NCBI GenBank assembly: GCA_026745465.1 | Contig: JACYXH010000701.1 | Coordinates: 271,363-335,362 of the forward strand | Direction of reading: 5' to 3' | Length of the DNA: 64,000 bases | From: Lota lota | Lineage: Eukaryota; Chordata; Actinopteri; Gadiformes; Lotidae | In this document: positions 24,301-35,231 of the stretch, piece after piece | Numbering within the stretch: position 1 is the stretch's first letter | Layout: every line of letters begins with the position of its first letter | Translations under genes and position numbers: made by a program | Notes under the pieces: generated by a model | The model's database searches: none | What the model saw: the letters and a program-made list of their open reading frames with translations, nothing else | Told to the model about the DNA's origin: nothing

Positions 24301-25336
24301 TATATCAGATTAATTAATAAGGTGACGAGTGGATTTCAATCAAAGGGAACCTCACTGCTCCACATCTGATACAACTGTAATGTTTAAGATATAAATTCTT
24401 TATGTGGTTATCTACTGAGAATCCGGAGAAGGAGGATTAAAGTTCAGTTAATGGGGAACTGGGGTGGGGGACAGAGGAGGTGCCTACATTCTAGGCCCGA
24501 TGCATGGAGTGTTGTGATTTGCCAATGCATGTTGGAGGAATCCACACATTTTGTGAATTTAACATGAAGCCTGTTTCCAGAACAGGCATTCTTTGCAAAC
24601 CAACTCAGGTTTTGTTGGTACTTGTTACAAGTGATAATAAAGTCTTTATCTTTCAAACTCCAGCTTTCTCGACCTCTCTTTGTTGAAGTGTTGTGTTTAT
24701 CGACGACACGTGCTGCTTCACTTTACGTGTGCGCTCAATGAATATTTTCTTCCTCACAGGCTTTATTATTGCTCTCGTGATCAGAGAACTACTGAGCAGT
24801 TACAGTGTTTACAATAATGATTTGTGGCACGATTGTGTTAGTTGTGCGCTTGTGCAAAGTAATTTTTGCTCGTAACTTTTGCTCGTAACTTTTGTCCGTG
24901 ATATGCCGCCATAAACATTGCAGGCCTGTACGGCTCAGTGTCACAACACGATAGACTGTTCGCTCTTAACGAGAGCAAAACAAAGTCCCGGTACCGTTAC
25001 AGGGAGAGGAGACGACGGATGAAGAAACCGGAATCCCGGGATGATCTTCGTCAGGGGAACCGCTCGGCTTTCCGGTCGCCGCGCGCTACCTGACCCCCTG
25101 CTGTGGACTATCCTCGTGCGCTACTCTGATGATTTATATCCCGTTCAGAGGATGCTAAGGCGGTTAGCAAACCAAGCTACCTTTCACACGAAACGACCAA
25201 AACATCCCCGACACCAACAGAAACAGGAACAAAACAATCCCCAAATCCACTCTCTCCCGTACTCATTTAACTGTCAAACAACTAAGAAGTAAATGTTTAA
25301 ATAGAATTGAGCTGGACGATCTCTACAGAGAATAAA

Positions 25337-25380
<44 letters not shown>

Positions 25381-28300
25381 TTCCCCCAAATGACCTGGAA
25401 GTCTCTATATCAACCCATCCTATTGGTTAAACCCAAATAGAGTCCATATAACCAAATGTACTGAACAAGGTTAAAATGTTTTCAAATAGTGTGTTAACTT
25501 TAATTAATAATGAATGTATTATTATAATGTATCCTTCATTTCAACAATAACTTATTTATACTAAGAGCTATATATTTGAATACAGCTGTATTTAGCTATA
25601 AATAAACTCTTTTTATTAATTATTGGCTCTCCTTGTGTATTTTTTTTACAACAAATAGAGCTTTTATGAGTTTGTCTCAACCTGGTTATAACAATCTTTT
25701 TCTGCAGCATATTCATATTTGTGAATAAATGTTTATCAATTTGAATAATGAATACTGAACATAGTTAGCTTTTAAAATACATTTTGTGTGACAGTTGAAA
25801 GTTTCAAAAAAATATTAGAATTTAGAAGATTTTTCCAGAGACCCTCCAAAATGTTGCTGTTGAGGCTTTCAGGGGGTCTTAGGTGTCCAACTAGGGGTCT
25901 CAGACCCTCCGAAGACCCCCTGTATTTCACCCTGCTCTTAACTATCGCCGTCCTGTATACAGGGGACGGTGGGGGGGCACTAGTATATTTTGTGTTCATG
26001 TTTATATTTATAATTGAAAAGTTGCAGGCATATGGATGTATTAGAATATCAACTTAAACAACAAGGTGTAACATTTCCAATGTTACCAATGTCATGAATG
26101 TGGTCATCACAGGAACTGAGTCCTCTGATATGGAACTTGTGGTGTAACTGTTTTTACATTGAGTCAAACTGACCTGAGAGTTTCCAGTGCACAGTGTGGA
26201 CTCCCCAGTCCAGCAGAGAGCAGCTTCACTCCTGAATCCTGCACATCATTGGTACTCAGGTCCAGCTCTCTCAGACTAGAGGTGTTGGAGCTGAGAACTG
26301 AGGCCAGAGCTTCACAGCATCTCTCTGACAGATGACAGCCATTCAGTCTTCACACAAAATAAACAACATGTAAAGAACTGTGTTTAAAATAACTTAAATA
26401 TTTTACATTTAACATAATGAAGGACTTGTGTTAAAATCTTAAATTAGATTGTTTTTCTTAATTTAACTTATATACACTAGTCATTACATTAGATCCTTAT
26501 GTTTATTCAATATTGGGTGTAAAATGTATATCATTGAATAGTTTTGTATATTAATATTACTTATTATTGTAGTATTATGTGTATTGCATTGTATTACAAT
26601 CTTATTAGCACAGCTACAGAGATGTTTTGTATATAATTAGAAGTTATATTCCTATATTATTTATTTTGTGTTGTGAGGAGAAAAAATATCAGAGCGAGCA
26701 GGAAAACACTAAGAGCACGAGAGCAAAGACAGCACTTGTGCGCACGGGGCGTCAGTTGCGTGCTGCTTCACTTCACGTGCGCGGTCAATGAATCGTTTCT
26801 TCCTCACAGGCTTTATTATTGCTCTCGCGATCAGAGAACTACTGAGCGCGAGTGCAGTTACAGTGTTTACAATAATGATTTGTGTGCACTGATGCGTAGT
26901 TTTGCTCTCAATTTTCCTCTGATGTCCTCTGATATGGAACTTCTGGTGTAACTGTTAATTGAGTCAAACTGACCTGAGAGTTTCCAGTGTACAGTGTGGA
27001 CTCCCCAGTCCAGCAGAGAGCAGCTTCACTCCTGAATCCTGCACATCATTGGTACTCAGGTCCAGCTCTCTCAGACTAGAGGAGTTGGAATTGAGAACTG
27101 AGGCCAGAGCTTCACAGCATCTCTCTGACAGATGACACCCATTCAGCCTACACATAAAATAAACAAATGATAGGAACTGTGTTTAAAATAACTTACATAT
27201 TTTAATTTTTCCGTAATGAAGGAATTGTGTTGAAATATTTCATTGGAATTTATTTATTTACCTTTTATTCAATTAGTAGTAATAACTAATATTTACTAAA
27301 TCGTTAGATGTATAAATGTTAATTATGTATTGGGTGTAAATTTTTAAATTGTTGTTTGGTTGTGTTTGTAAATGTTTTTTTTAACTCAATTTTACTTCTA
27401 TATTCTAGTAGTAAGTATATTGTGTTGTGTGTATTGTAATACATGTTATAAGTACACCTAGAGATATTTTGTATGTTATTATAACTTTTATATTCGAGTA
27501 TTATGCATATTGCGTTGTTTGTATTGTAATACATGTTATGAGTGAACCTACAGAATGTTTTCTATACTATTATTACTTTTATATTCTAGTTTTAGGTATA
27601 TTGTGTGTCTTGTAATACATGTTATTAGTACACCTACAGAGATGCTTTGTATGTTATTATAACTTCTATATTCTAATATAAGGTATATTGTGTTGTGTGT
27701 ATTGTGTTAAATATTATTTATGAACCTACAGAGATGTTTTGTATGTTATTATAACTTTTGTATTCTAGTATTATGTATATTGTGTTGTGTGTTGTAATAC
27801 TTGTTATTAGTGAACCTACATAATGTTTTGCATATTATTATAACGTTCATATTATATTATTATGTATAGTGTGTTGTGTATTGTAATACATGTTATTAGT
27901 GCACTTACAGAGATGTTTTGGAGGCTTTGACCACTGGCAGCAGCCTCAGAAGACCCTCCTCTGAAGCAGAGTATTTCTTCAGGTCAAACACGTCCAGCTC
28001 CTCTTCTGATGACAGTAAGATGAAGACCAGAGCTGACCACTGAGCAGGTGAGAGAGATGTTCTGGAGAGTCTTCCTGATGTCAGGTAACGTTGGATCTCC
28101 TCCAATAGAGAACGGTCGTTCAGCTCATTCAGACAGTGGAACAGATTGATGCTTCTTTCTGGAGAGAGATCTCCACCTATCTTCTTCTTGATGTAAGAAA
28201 CTGTTTTCTTATTGGTCTGTGATCTACTTCCTGTCTGTCCCAGCAGACCTATTAGGAGAATCTGATTGGTCTCCAGAGAGAGGCCCAGGAGGAAGCGAAG

Positions 28301-31300
28301 GAACAAGTCCAGGTGTCCGTTCTCACTCTGTAAGGCCTTGTCCACAGCACTCCGGTAGAGTTTGACCTCTCTTTTTTTTATTTGTTTGACCCTAACAAGA
28401 ATAGACCACAGGGACTGTGGTTGTCCTGAGAGCAGATTGACACCAGTGTCGATGAAGGACAGAAAGACATAAAGGGCAGCTAGAAACTCCTGGATGCTCA
28501 GATGGATAAAGCAGAACACATTGTCCTGGTACAGCCCAAACTCCTCTTTAAAGATCTGGGTGAACACTCCTGAGTACACTGAGGCTGCTCTGATATCGAT
28601 GCCACACTCTGCTAGGTCTGCCTCGTAGAAGATCAGGTTGCCTTTCTCCAGCTGGTTAAAAGCCAGTTTTCCCAGAGAAACAATGATATTCCTCCTCTCT
28701 GAACTCCAGGGTGGACCTGTTTCAGCTCTCCCGTGATACTTCCTGTCCCCCTGTATGGACTGAACCCTCAGGAAGTGGATGTACATCTGAGTCACGGTCT
28801 TGGGCATCTCTTCTCCTGTCTGGGATGTTTTAAAGAAGTTCTCCAGAACTGTAGCAGAGATCCAACAGAAGACTGGAATGTGACACATGATGTGGAGGCT
28901 CCGTGATTTCTTGACATGGGAGATGATTGTGCTGGCCAGCGTCTCCTCTCTGAATCTCTTCCTGAAGTACTCCTCCTTCTGTGGGTCAGTGAACCCTCTC
29001 ACCTCTGTCACCATGCCGACACACTCAGCTGGGATCTGATTGGCTGCAGCAGGGCGTGTGGTTATCCAGATGCGAGCAGAGGGAAGCAGGTCGCCCCTGA
29101 TGAGGTTTGTCAGCAGCACGTCCACCGAGGTTGACTCTGTTACATCAGTCCAGATCGGGTTGTTCTGGAAGTCCAGAGGAAGTCGACACTCATCCAGACC
29201 ATCCAAGATGAAGACAACTTGGAACCGGTCATATCTGCTTATTCCTTTTTCTTTGGTCTCAATAAAGAAGTGATGAAGAAGTTCCACCAAGCTAAACTCT
29301 TTCCCTTTCAATAAATTCAGCTCTCTGAAAGTGAAGAGAAATGTGAAGTGTATGTCGTGGTTGGCTTTGCCTTCAGCCCAGTCCAGAGTGAATTTGTGTG
29401 TTAAGATGGTTTTACCAATGCCGGCCACTCCAGCTGTCATTATTGTTCTGATTGGTTGATCTTGCCCAGGTAAGGGTTTAAAGATGTCTTCACATCTGAT
29501 TGGTGTTTCCTCCTTTGCTGACTTCCTGGAAGCTGTTTCAATCAGTCTGACCTCATGTTCCTTGTTGACCTCTCCACTGCCTCTCTCTGTGATGAAGAGC
29601 TCTGTGTAGAAGTCATTCAGAGGTGTTGGCTGTCCTGCTTTAGCGATTCCCTCAAACACACACCTGAATTTCTTTTTCAATTGAGACTTGATTTTACGTT
29701 GGCACTCAACAGCAACAGTTTCTAAATGACAAAACAACAGAAGACATCAGTTAGTGGATGGTGACATCATTGGAAACATGTCAATAAAATAGTTAAATGA
29801 TCAACGTCATGATGTTTAGTGCCTTCATTACGTGTGGTCGGAGAAGCTGGTCATGGCTAGGTCTGCATCTTACAGAATCCAACAGGTTTCAACAGCAATA
29901 TGATTGGTCTAATGATAGTATTAATGATAGTGAATCAGTGTAAAGTGACCTGCTATGCTGATATAACAAGATGGTGTTGCATCTCTTCCACTGAGTTATT
30001 CTTCTGTTGATGTGCAGTGTAATGTTTAACATTCTTTAACCTGATACCCCACAATAACCCTACATATCTCGATCAAACCATTTAACCTGATACCTCACAA
30101 TAACCCTAGATATCTGGATAAAAGGACCCACAATAACCCTATCCATCTGGATCAAACCATTTAACCTGACAGACCCAAAATAACCCTACATATCTGGATC
30201 AAACCATTTTATCTGATACCCTCACAATAACCCTACATATCGGGATCAAACTATTTAACCTGATACCCCCGCAATAACCCTACATATCGGGATCAAACTA
30301 TTTAACCTGATACCCCCGCAATAACGCTAAATATCTGAATAAAAAGACCCACAATAACCCTATCCAGCTGGATCAAACCATTTAACCTGATACCCTCACA
30401 ATAACCCTACATTTAGGGATCAAACTATTTAAACTGGTATATCCACAATAATCCTACATATCTGGATGAAACCATTTACCCAGATACCCCCGCAATAACC
30501 CTACATATCTGGAACAAACCATTTAACCTGAGAGTCTATTTCTACCTTTTTAAAATAACAGTATATTCCATTTTCAAAGGAAACGTTTCTTACTACTCTG
30601 TTTGCAAAATAAGAGTCTCTTACCGCCCCACAGTGTGTCGGCCAGTTCCTCCTGGTTCATCTCCATCAGGCAGAGCTTTGTGATGTCTACCACTCCCTCT
30701 ATGGCGCGCCTCCTCTGCTCCTCGTTCTTATCATCCTCCTCCTCCTCCCTTTGACTCTCTGAGCATTGTGGGTAATCTGGGAAGATAACCCTCCAGAGCT
30801 TCTTCAGCTCCTTGTCTAGAAAAGCGTGTGCGTTCTCCTCAGCCCTCTGGAACAGAACAAACATCTTGGAGAACTTAACTCTGAACTAACTGAGGACATC
30901 AGAAGCATCTGTCCTAGATTCACGTCCCACTAATCTAAAGAGGGAAGCCTAGAGACTATTAGCACCACAAGAGATGCTTTTTAATGTTCATGTAGAGCTA
31001 AAGTCAAATGTCTTTGTGGTTTACACACCTTGATCAGCTCTGTTTGATGTTGCAGTACATACTGACCACTGGTAACCTTTGACCTCTCCTGGTGTTGTCT
31101 GTAGAGAACACACACACACACACACACACTTTATTCTATTTATATTCTACACATCAGTACCAGAAGAGTCTGATATCAACCAACTGGTCTGTGTCCATTG
31201 TCTGTTTCGGAGCCAGATACACTTTTTATCTTCTGTTATACAACACTGCACATCAGTTCATTTGACTGCGTTTGACTGCGTTCAGTAGACTGTGTGATTC

Positions 31301-31573
31301 CTTGTTTCAGGGCTCCCTCTAGAGGTGTAGAAGGAGATTACAGTGTGTGCTACCTGAAACCGCAGGTGTAACAGGTACAAGCGAGGCAGTCATTGAGCGT
31401 GTGAATAAATTTGAACACAAGTTAATCAACTGAATCTACATATGGACCTTGCTTATTTTCAGACACACACACACCAGATCTATTGTATTTTTCTGACTTG
31501 TAAACAGTACCAGTATAATCAGTTAACAAGGGTCTGCTCTCTCCTGCTGGACTCTTCTAGAAAAACAATAACC

Positions 31574-31609
<36 letters not shown>

Positions 31610-33354
31610 ACATTTGATAGATGCAGTATCTTTATAATCTCTGATAAATCCTCACCTCTTCTCAATAGACTGATTTCCATCTTTAAACTGGGCAGGATGA
31701 TTCATAGACCAGTCACTCTTCATGGAGACACAGCTGGGTCCAGGGGAGTCTGCTTTCTCCTGCCTCCTTTGAGAAAAGCAAACACCATCTTGAAGTTAGG
31801 ATTTGTGGATGTAGTTTCATTTGATCATTTATTGCAGGGCTACTGAACTACTTTCTCATGAGGATCCGATTATTTAAATGGAAATGTAATTATTAAGGCA
31901 TTTAAGCATTTACATGTTGACATAACAAAAAAAAACGAAATACACTTCATAATGTGCATGTTGTGTTGTGTTTATTCACAATGTGTTTAGCTAACATAGA
32001 AAATAGTCCGTTTATACATTTCTAAATAGACCTGTGTTATTCTTCATGTATTTTTTGTTTCAATAAATCACTTCACCTCAAAAGATAAAGTCAAAACTGA
32101 TTAAATAAATGGGGCAGTTTGAAAGACATTGAATCTTTTAACATTAAACCTGTAAAATATGTTACAAGTCGTCTTATTATTCATTTCATTCATACTATTC
32201 AAATCAACAGTCAAAATAAACTGCCTCAGACATAGATCAATCTAGCACCAAGTGATCATGTGATCGGACATTGGTACTGTTCAGATAGACTAAATGTTTT
32301 TCTTCACCTCATCATCGGTCTCTACAGCATGCGGTCCTGTGAAGGGTTTCTATTTGGACCAAGAAGCAACATGGAGGGAGGCTATGGTACTGCTCTCTGG
32401 TTCCCAACAGGACCGGGCCGTTATACCACCCTCTGGTGGTCGTTCAGAGAGGTTCTGCACTTTGATTCAACCAGCATCAGAACCATCGGGTGTGTTCCAT
32501 TGAAGCTGGACTGATGCGTGATGAGGTGCCGTCTCACATTGTTTTCTTCTGTTACTGTGATAGCCGTGTTGCAGATCAACATATGGGCTTTGGTCCCTCA
32601 TTACTAAACTGATATTTCACAGTCCACTCCTCGTATAAATGTCCATTGTCTCCCTTTCGCCTTTCTAATATGGACAACCATGTTTTAGCTCTGGAAACGC
32701 TTTGCCACAGCAGAGACAGACGTTGGCCCACGCACAGAGAGGGCGGGTCGTAGGGGCGGGACAAAGTGGATAAAATTGTTTCTTATTGGAGGAAATTGAA
32801 CTGGCTCTAATTCTTGCACAGAAACAGCTTTCTCCTGGGGGTAATTGATCCTGATTGTTTATGTTCTGATAAATGATCGGTGGTCTGAATCTAAATGATT
32901 CACAGGACTCCAGTTGAATAGCCCTGATTTATTGGCTGAATCCTCACCTTTCCTTAGAAGGTTGCTAATTTCCATCTTTAAGGTCAGGTGGTAGACCCAT
33001 TGAGCGGTTTTGATAGACGCTGTATTTGTATAATCCTTACCTTTTCTCAATAAACTGATTTCCATCTTTAAACTGGTAAGGATGATCCACAGAGCTGTCA
33101 CTCTTCATGGAGACACAGCTGTGTCCAGGGGAGTCTGCTCTCTCCTGCTGCTCTGGGCTTCAACACAACACACACACAGCTTTTACTCAGACTAATGATG
33201 GAGTCATGATATATCACTGCTGAGCTCTGAGATGGACAGCAGACACAGACAGTGAGAGATCCTCTTCTTACCTCTTAGCTTTGCTCTGGCGGCCATGTTC
33301 CCCAGACAGAGTGGTTTTAGAGGTAGCACCCCCCTCCTCTCTCTCCTCATTCAT
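16658..33354 (-). CDS. NLR-C family receptor (NLRC3-like) with FISNA-NACHT, LRRs and B30.2; complete spliced gene
   Basis: Thirteen coding exons join in phase with GT-AG junctions: 33354-33272, 33157-33041, 31766-31656, 31098-31029, 30846-30624, 29721-27909, five 174-nt LRR exons, 20941-20895 and 17211-16658. The total is 3888 nt, predicting 1295 residues. Residues 1-201 are the short Ser/Lys/Glu-rich N-terminus typical of fish NLR-C, without an obvious CARD or PYD. The FISNA segment and NACHT ATPase follow (Walker A GVAGIGKT ~299-306; Walker [11 protein letters not shown] ~370-379), then LRRs (~806-1096) and PRY-SPRY (~1112-1295). The role is presumably cytosolic sensing or regulation of innate immunity by ATP-dependent oligomerisation, with LRR and B30.2 as the recognition part; the ligand is unknown. 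A 5' noncoding exon is likely, because an acceptor (tgtccag) lies just upstream of the ATG. Introns carry a Gmr1-like element and other repeats. Exon edges were derived by eye. Confidence 0.88.
17268..19131 (-). pseudogene. Gmr1-like pol: integrase followed by truncated reverse transcriptase
   Basis: The frame is open through the whole integrase and the RT fingers. It stops when the element ends and intron sequence begins near 17268. The catalytic RT aspartates are missing. Confidence 0.85.
19330..20566 (-). pseudogene. Gmr1-like gag and protease, frameshifted
   Basis: Two overlapping frames (20566-20069 and 20091-19330) are needed to cover one gag polyprotein with CCHC knuckle and aspartic protease (DTGS). 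A frameshift lies near 20070-20095. Confidence 0.75.
20633..20702 (-). repeat. Short LTR-like end of the Gmr1-like element
   Basis: 70 bp bounded by tgtgacaacc and its inverted counterpart ggttgtcaca. The related fragment at 9598 seems to have a longer LTR, so this may be an internally deleted LTR. Confidence 0.5.
20895..20941 (-). CDS. NLR short linker exon before B30.2
   Basis: 47 nt, encoding [15 protein letters not shown], the conserved linker in fish NLR-B30.2 proteins. Acceptor cccccag, donor gtaagt. Confidence 0.88.
21118..21291 (-). CDS. NLR LRR exon 5 (terminal LRR)
   Basis: 174 nt if the tgtgtag acceptor ending at 21292 is used; encodes [18 protein letters not shown] and then the terminal repeat [14 protein letters not shown] second AG eight nucleotides further in would break the phase. 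Confidence 0.85.
21301..21380. repeat. (CA)n microsatellite beside LRR exon 5 acceptor
   Basis: About 40 CA units directly upstream of the acceptor of the last LRR exon. On the transcript this is a (UG)n tract. Confidence 0.95.
21473..21646 (-). CDS. NLR LRR exon 4
   Basis: 174 nt, open in phase. Diverged at its start ([10 protein letters not shown] instead of [10 protein letters not shown]). Acceptor gtgaag, donor gtcagt. Confidence 0.88.
22597..22650. repeat. G-rich tract in NLR intron
   Basis: Runs of 7-10 G; a likely assembly-difficult homopolymer. The homologous intron at 25965-25980 has only a short G run. Confidence 0.85.
22871..23044 (-). CDS. NLR LRR exon 3
   Basis: 174 nt, open, same phase and module. 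Acceptor tgtgaag, donor gtcagt. Confidence 0.88.
23363..24708. mobile_element. 1.35-kb insertion in NLR intron, possible solo LTR
   Basis: Compared with the paralogous intron at 26690-26780, which reads straight through cagttgcgtgctgcttcac, this copy is interrupted after cgtg (23359-23362) and resumes with cgtg (24709-24712), a 4-bp direct repeat. The insert has two ~200-bp internal repeats starting near 23425 and 23775 and an AATAAA near its right end (~24637), as in a retroviral LTR with duplicated U3. No coding sequence is seen. Confidence 0.65.
24900..25236. other. Intron sequence, no gene recognised
   Basis: GC-richer than its surroundings. Nothing could be assigned. Confidence 0.5.
25237..26170. 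repeat. Duplicated intron segment downstream of LRR exon 2
   Basis: Matches 21840-22865 in order and orientation, from ccccaaatccactctctccc through the cttagg/cttaag 'gggtctcagaccctcc' segment up to the next LRR exon donor. Shows that LRR exon plus intron were duplicated as one unit. A (CT)n tract lies at 25345-25376. Confidence 0.8.
26174..26347 (-). CDS. NLR LRR exon 2
   Basis: 174 nt, same module as LRR exon 1 and open in the same phase. Acceptor gtgaag. Confidence 0.88.
26974..27147 (-). CDS. NLR LRR exon 1
   Basis: 174 nt. Encodes [18 protein letters not shown] and then [20 protein letters not shown], a ribonuclease-inhibitor-type LRR pair. Acceptor gtgtag, donor gtcagt. Confidence 0.9.
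27395..27900. repeat. ~90-bp tandem repeat copying the exon 6 donor region
   Basis: Units at ~27454, 27545, 27632, 27724 and 27814 repeat the motif cctacagagatgttttgta. The true exon 6 donor (27901-27915) is the first member of the series. Several units retain a GT(A/G)GGT-like donor on the minus strand. Confidence 0.75.
27909..29721 (-). CDS. NLR coding exon 6 (FISNA + NACHT)
   Basis: 1813 nt, fully open. FISNA ([20 protein letters not shown] onward) is followed by the NACHT ATPase with Walker A (GVAGIGKT), Walker B ([10 protein letters not shown]) and the winged-helix and helical segments up to KASKTS. Acceptor tcatttag, donor ct|gtaagt. It is the signature exon of the gene. No nonsense codon or frameshift is visible. 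Confidence 0.95.
29760..30029. other. NLR intron, nothing else recognised
   Basis: AT-rich intron between exons 5 and 6. Confidence 0.6.
30030..30535. repeat. ~55-60-bp minisatellite in NLR intron
   Basis: About nine degenerate units around aataaccctacatatctggatcaaaccattta. Confidence 0.85.
30624..30846 (-). CDS. NLR coding exon 5 (pre-FISNA)
   Basis: 223 nt, encoding the acidic segment with [20 protein letters not shown] and [12 protein letters not shown] that precedes FISNA in fish NLRs. Acceptor ttccag, donor gtaaga. Confidence 0.88.
31029..31098 (-). CDS. NLR coding exon 4
   Basis: 70 nt, encoding [18 protein letters not shown] and then TELIK. Acceptor ctacag, donor gtgtgt. Ends in phase 0. 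Confidence 0.82.
31577..31608. repeat. (TA)n microsatellite in NLR intron
   Basis: Fifteen or so TA units. Confidence 0.9.
31656..31766 (-). CDS. NLR coding exon 3 (duplicate of exon 2)
   Basis: 111 nt, phase preserved, encoding [20 protein letters not shown] and [10 protein letters not shown]. Acceptor ctcaaag, donor gtgagg. It is six nucleotides shorter than exon 2, so inclusion or skipping keeps the frame. Confidence 0.8.
31790..32940. other. NLR intron, nothing else recognised
   Basis: AT-rich sequence between coding exons 3 and 2. Short open frames on the plus strand (e.g. near 32260-32510) have no recognisable domain. Confidence 0.55.
32948..33000 (-). pseudogene. Degenerate third copy of the exon 2/3 module
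   Basis: The end of the module (TTTAAAGATGGAAAT-like, then a gtgagg donor) and the neighbouring intron survive, but the 5' half and the acceptor are lost. Confidence 0.55.
33041..33157 (-). CDS. NLR coding exon 2
   Basis: 117 nt, phase preserved. Encodes [19 protein letters not shown] and, near its end, [10 protein letters not shown]. Acceptor ttgaag, donor gtaagg. Homologous to exon 3. Confidence 0.85.
33272..33354 (-). CDS. NLR coding exon 1 (start codon)
   Basis: Starts [18 protein letters not shown], the usual N-terminus of fish NLRC3-like proteins. It is 83 nt long, ends in phase 2 and has a gtaag donor. Confidence 0.85.
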
Positions 33355-33372
33355 AGTAGACTGGAGACCTGG

Positions 33373-35192
33373 ACACAAACACAACTACATATTTTTTCTA
33401 GCGTTTGTTTATTCTCTGCTTTTATACAAGCTGCTTATTGCCGGTCACAGGCGGCTGTTGTCTCTGTTTATTTTGGACGAGAGGCAGGGTGGTCTTTCCT
33501 AGACGCATATTCATAGACCCTCTCATTCTCAAGGAGGGGGAATTTGTGGAGATGCTTCCCAGACTTTTCTAATAACTATTTAATTCATCATAATTCATCA
33601 TCACTAATAACTATTTAATAGCTATTCATCATTCCACACAGAAGGTCTCTAAGGGCTTCACATGTGTCTGATCAAGATCAAGTTCACCATACATATTTCA
33701 TACCTACTGTTCCCTGTGCTGGTTAAACCACATTTCTATCCCTTGTCCCGCGTCCAACATATTGAGAAAATGTCCCGCATTTTGATTGGCTCTAGATTTC
33801 AAAAGTCAAACCACTGCAGGACGCTTTTCTCAAATCTGGATTTTAGCCAATGGCTGTGAAGAAGGCAGGGAAGGCTGTCATCACGGGGGTGTGTTTGATG
33901 TGGATCAAACTGAGCACACATGTGTGTCGAGTGCAGGTGAACCTGTCACCGTCTTTGCTGCCTGCTATGCCCCGCCCAACGCGGAACATGGAGTCACCAC
34001 AAAGTCACAAGCTGTGCAGATATAGGCGGAATATGTTGGAAACTACCACAAAGAAAATGAAATGCACTTACAACAAACACTGTGAAACTCCTTAGAACTG
34101 GGTAAAGCCGGTAGAAGGCGATTCTCGGATTTCGTTTTATTCACCACAAACCCCACTTTTAAGACACACCACTATAATGAAGCTGTAGCAACCTTGCGCA
34201 TATTCACCGGAGTCTCTTAAGCAATTTGTTTTTTGTTATGTTATTTTGCATACCTTGGAGGATTATAATAATTTCCTTAATCATGGGAGTATTTACACGC
34301 ACAGCTTTAACCACACACACATCCTTTATATGACGATGTAGCATCGAACTGGGTAAAGCCGGTAGTAGCAATTCTCAGATTTCGTTTTTTTCAACGTCCC
34401 ACGGGGGGATATGATGTGAAGCGACATGTGAGAATGTTTATTTCTTAAGATAGGAAGACACATTTGTAGACTAGCTCTCCACATTGGTAACACGTCCCAC
34501 ATTTCCCCACACAAACATACTCTTTGTCCCACATTTGGTTTGTTGGGATCTGCTCAGTGATGAAGACTTTGTTCAAATATGAACGATAGACAGAGAGCTC
34601 TGATGTCTAGAAGCTCAGACAGAGAAAAACAAAGAGACATTTGATAGTTCAACCAGCATCGAAGTCACTGATGCAGCTCCTTCTTTACAGTAGAATGAAC
34701 AGGAACACCAATGTCCAAAGTCTAACCTTTAGCATCGTACAGACCAATAATCCTATTGATTTTGACAAATAGCAATGCATCCATATATTTACTAATGTTT
34801 TTAACCGTGTGTTTTTACAGAAAACTAACCCTAACCCTAACCATCAACCAATGGATACAATTCAAAGTTATACATATTTATAATATATCACAGAGTTCAG
34901 TACAGTACCTTAGTCTTCTTCCTGCTGTAATGAAGTGAGCCACACCAAACCGTCTGACTTATAACAAGGAAATGATGTTACAGTGATACAGTGTCCTCAG
35001 AGTACAGAATACTTAGAGTGAGGTCAGGCATGTTTGTACTGGCATGTGATTCTATGATAAGCAGGGTTATTTTCTTCATTCAGTTATCTTAAATGAGCCA
35101 TCTTGTTGGGTTGGATTCTTCTTGTGTTTTATCCTTCTTCATCTTGCTACACCCTTTACAGGCATGTATTCAGAAAAGGGCCAAGACAAGGT

Positions 35193-35231
<39 letters not shown>

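Noticed and set aside
30030-30535. Telomere-like aaccct strings
   Set aside because: The motif is part of a ~55-60-bp intronic minisatellite, not tandem TTAGGG.
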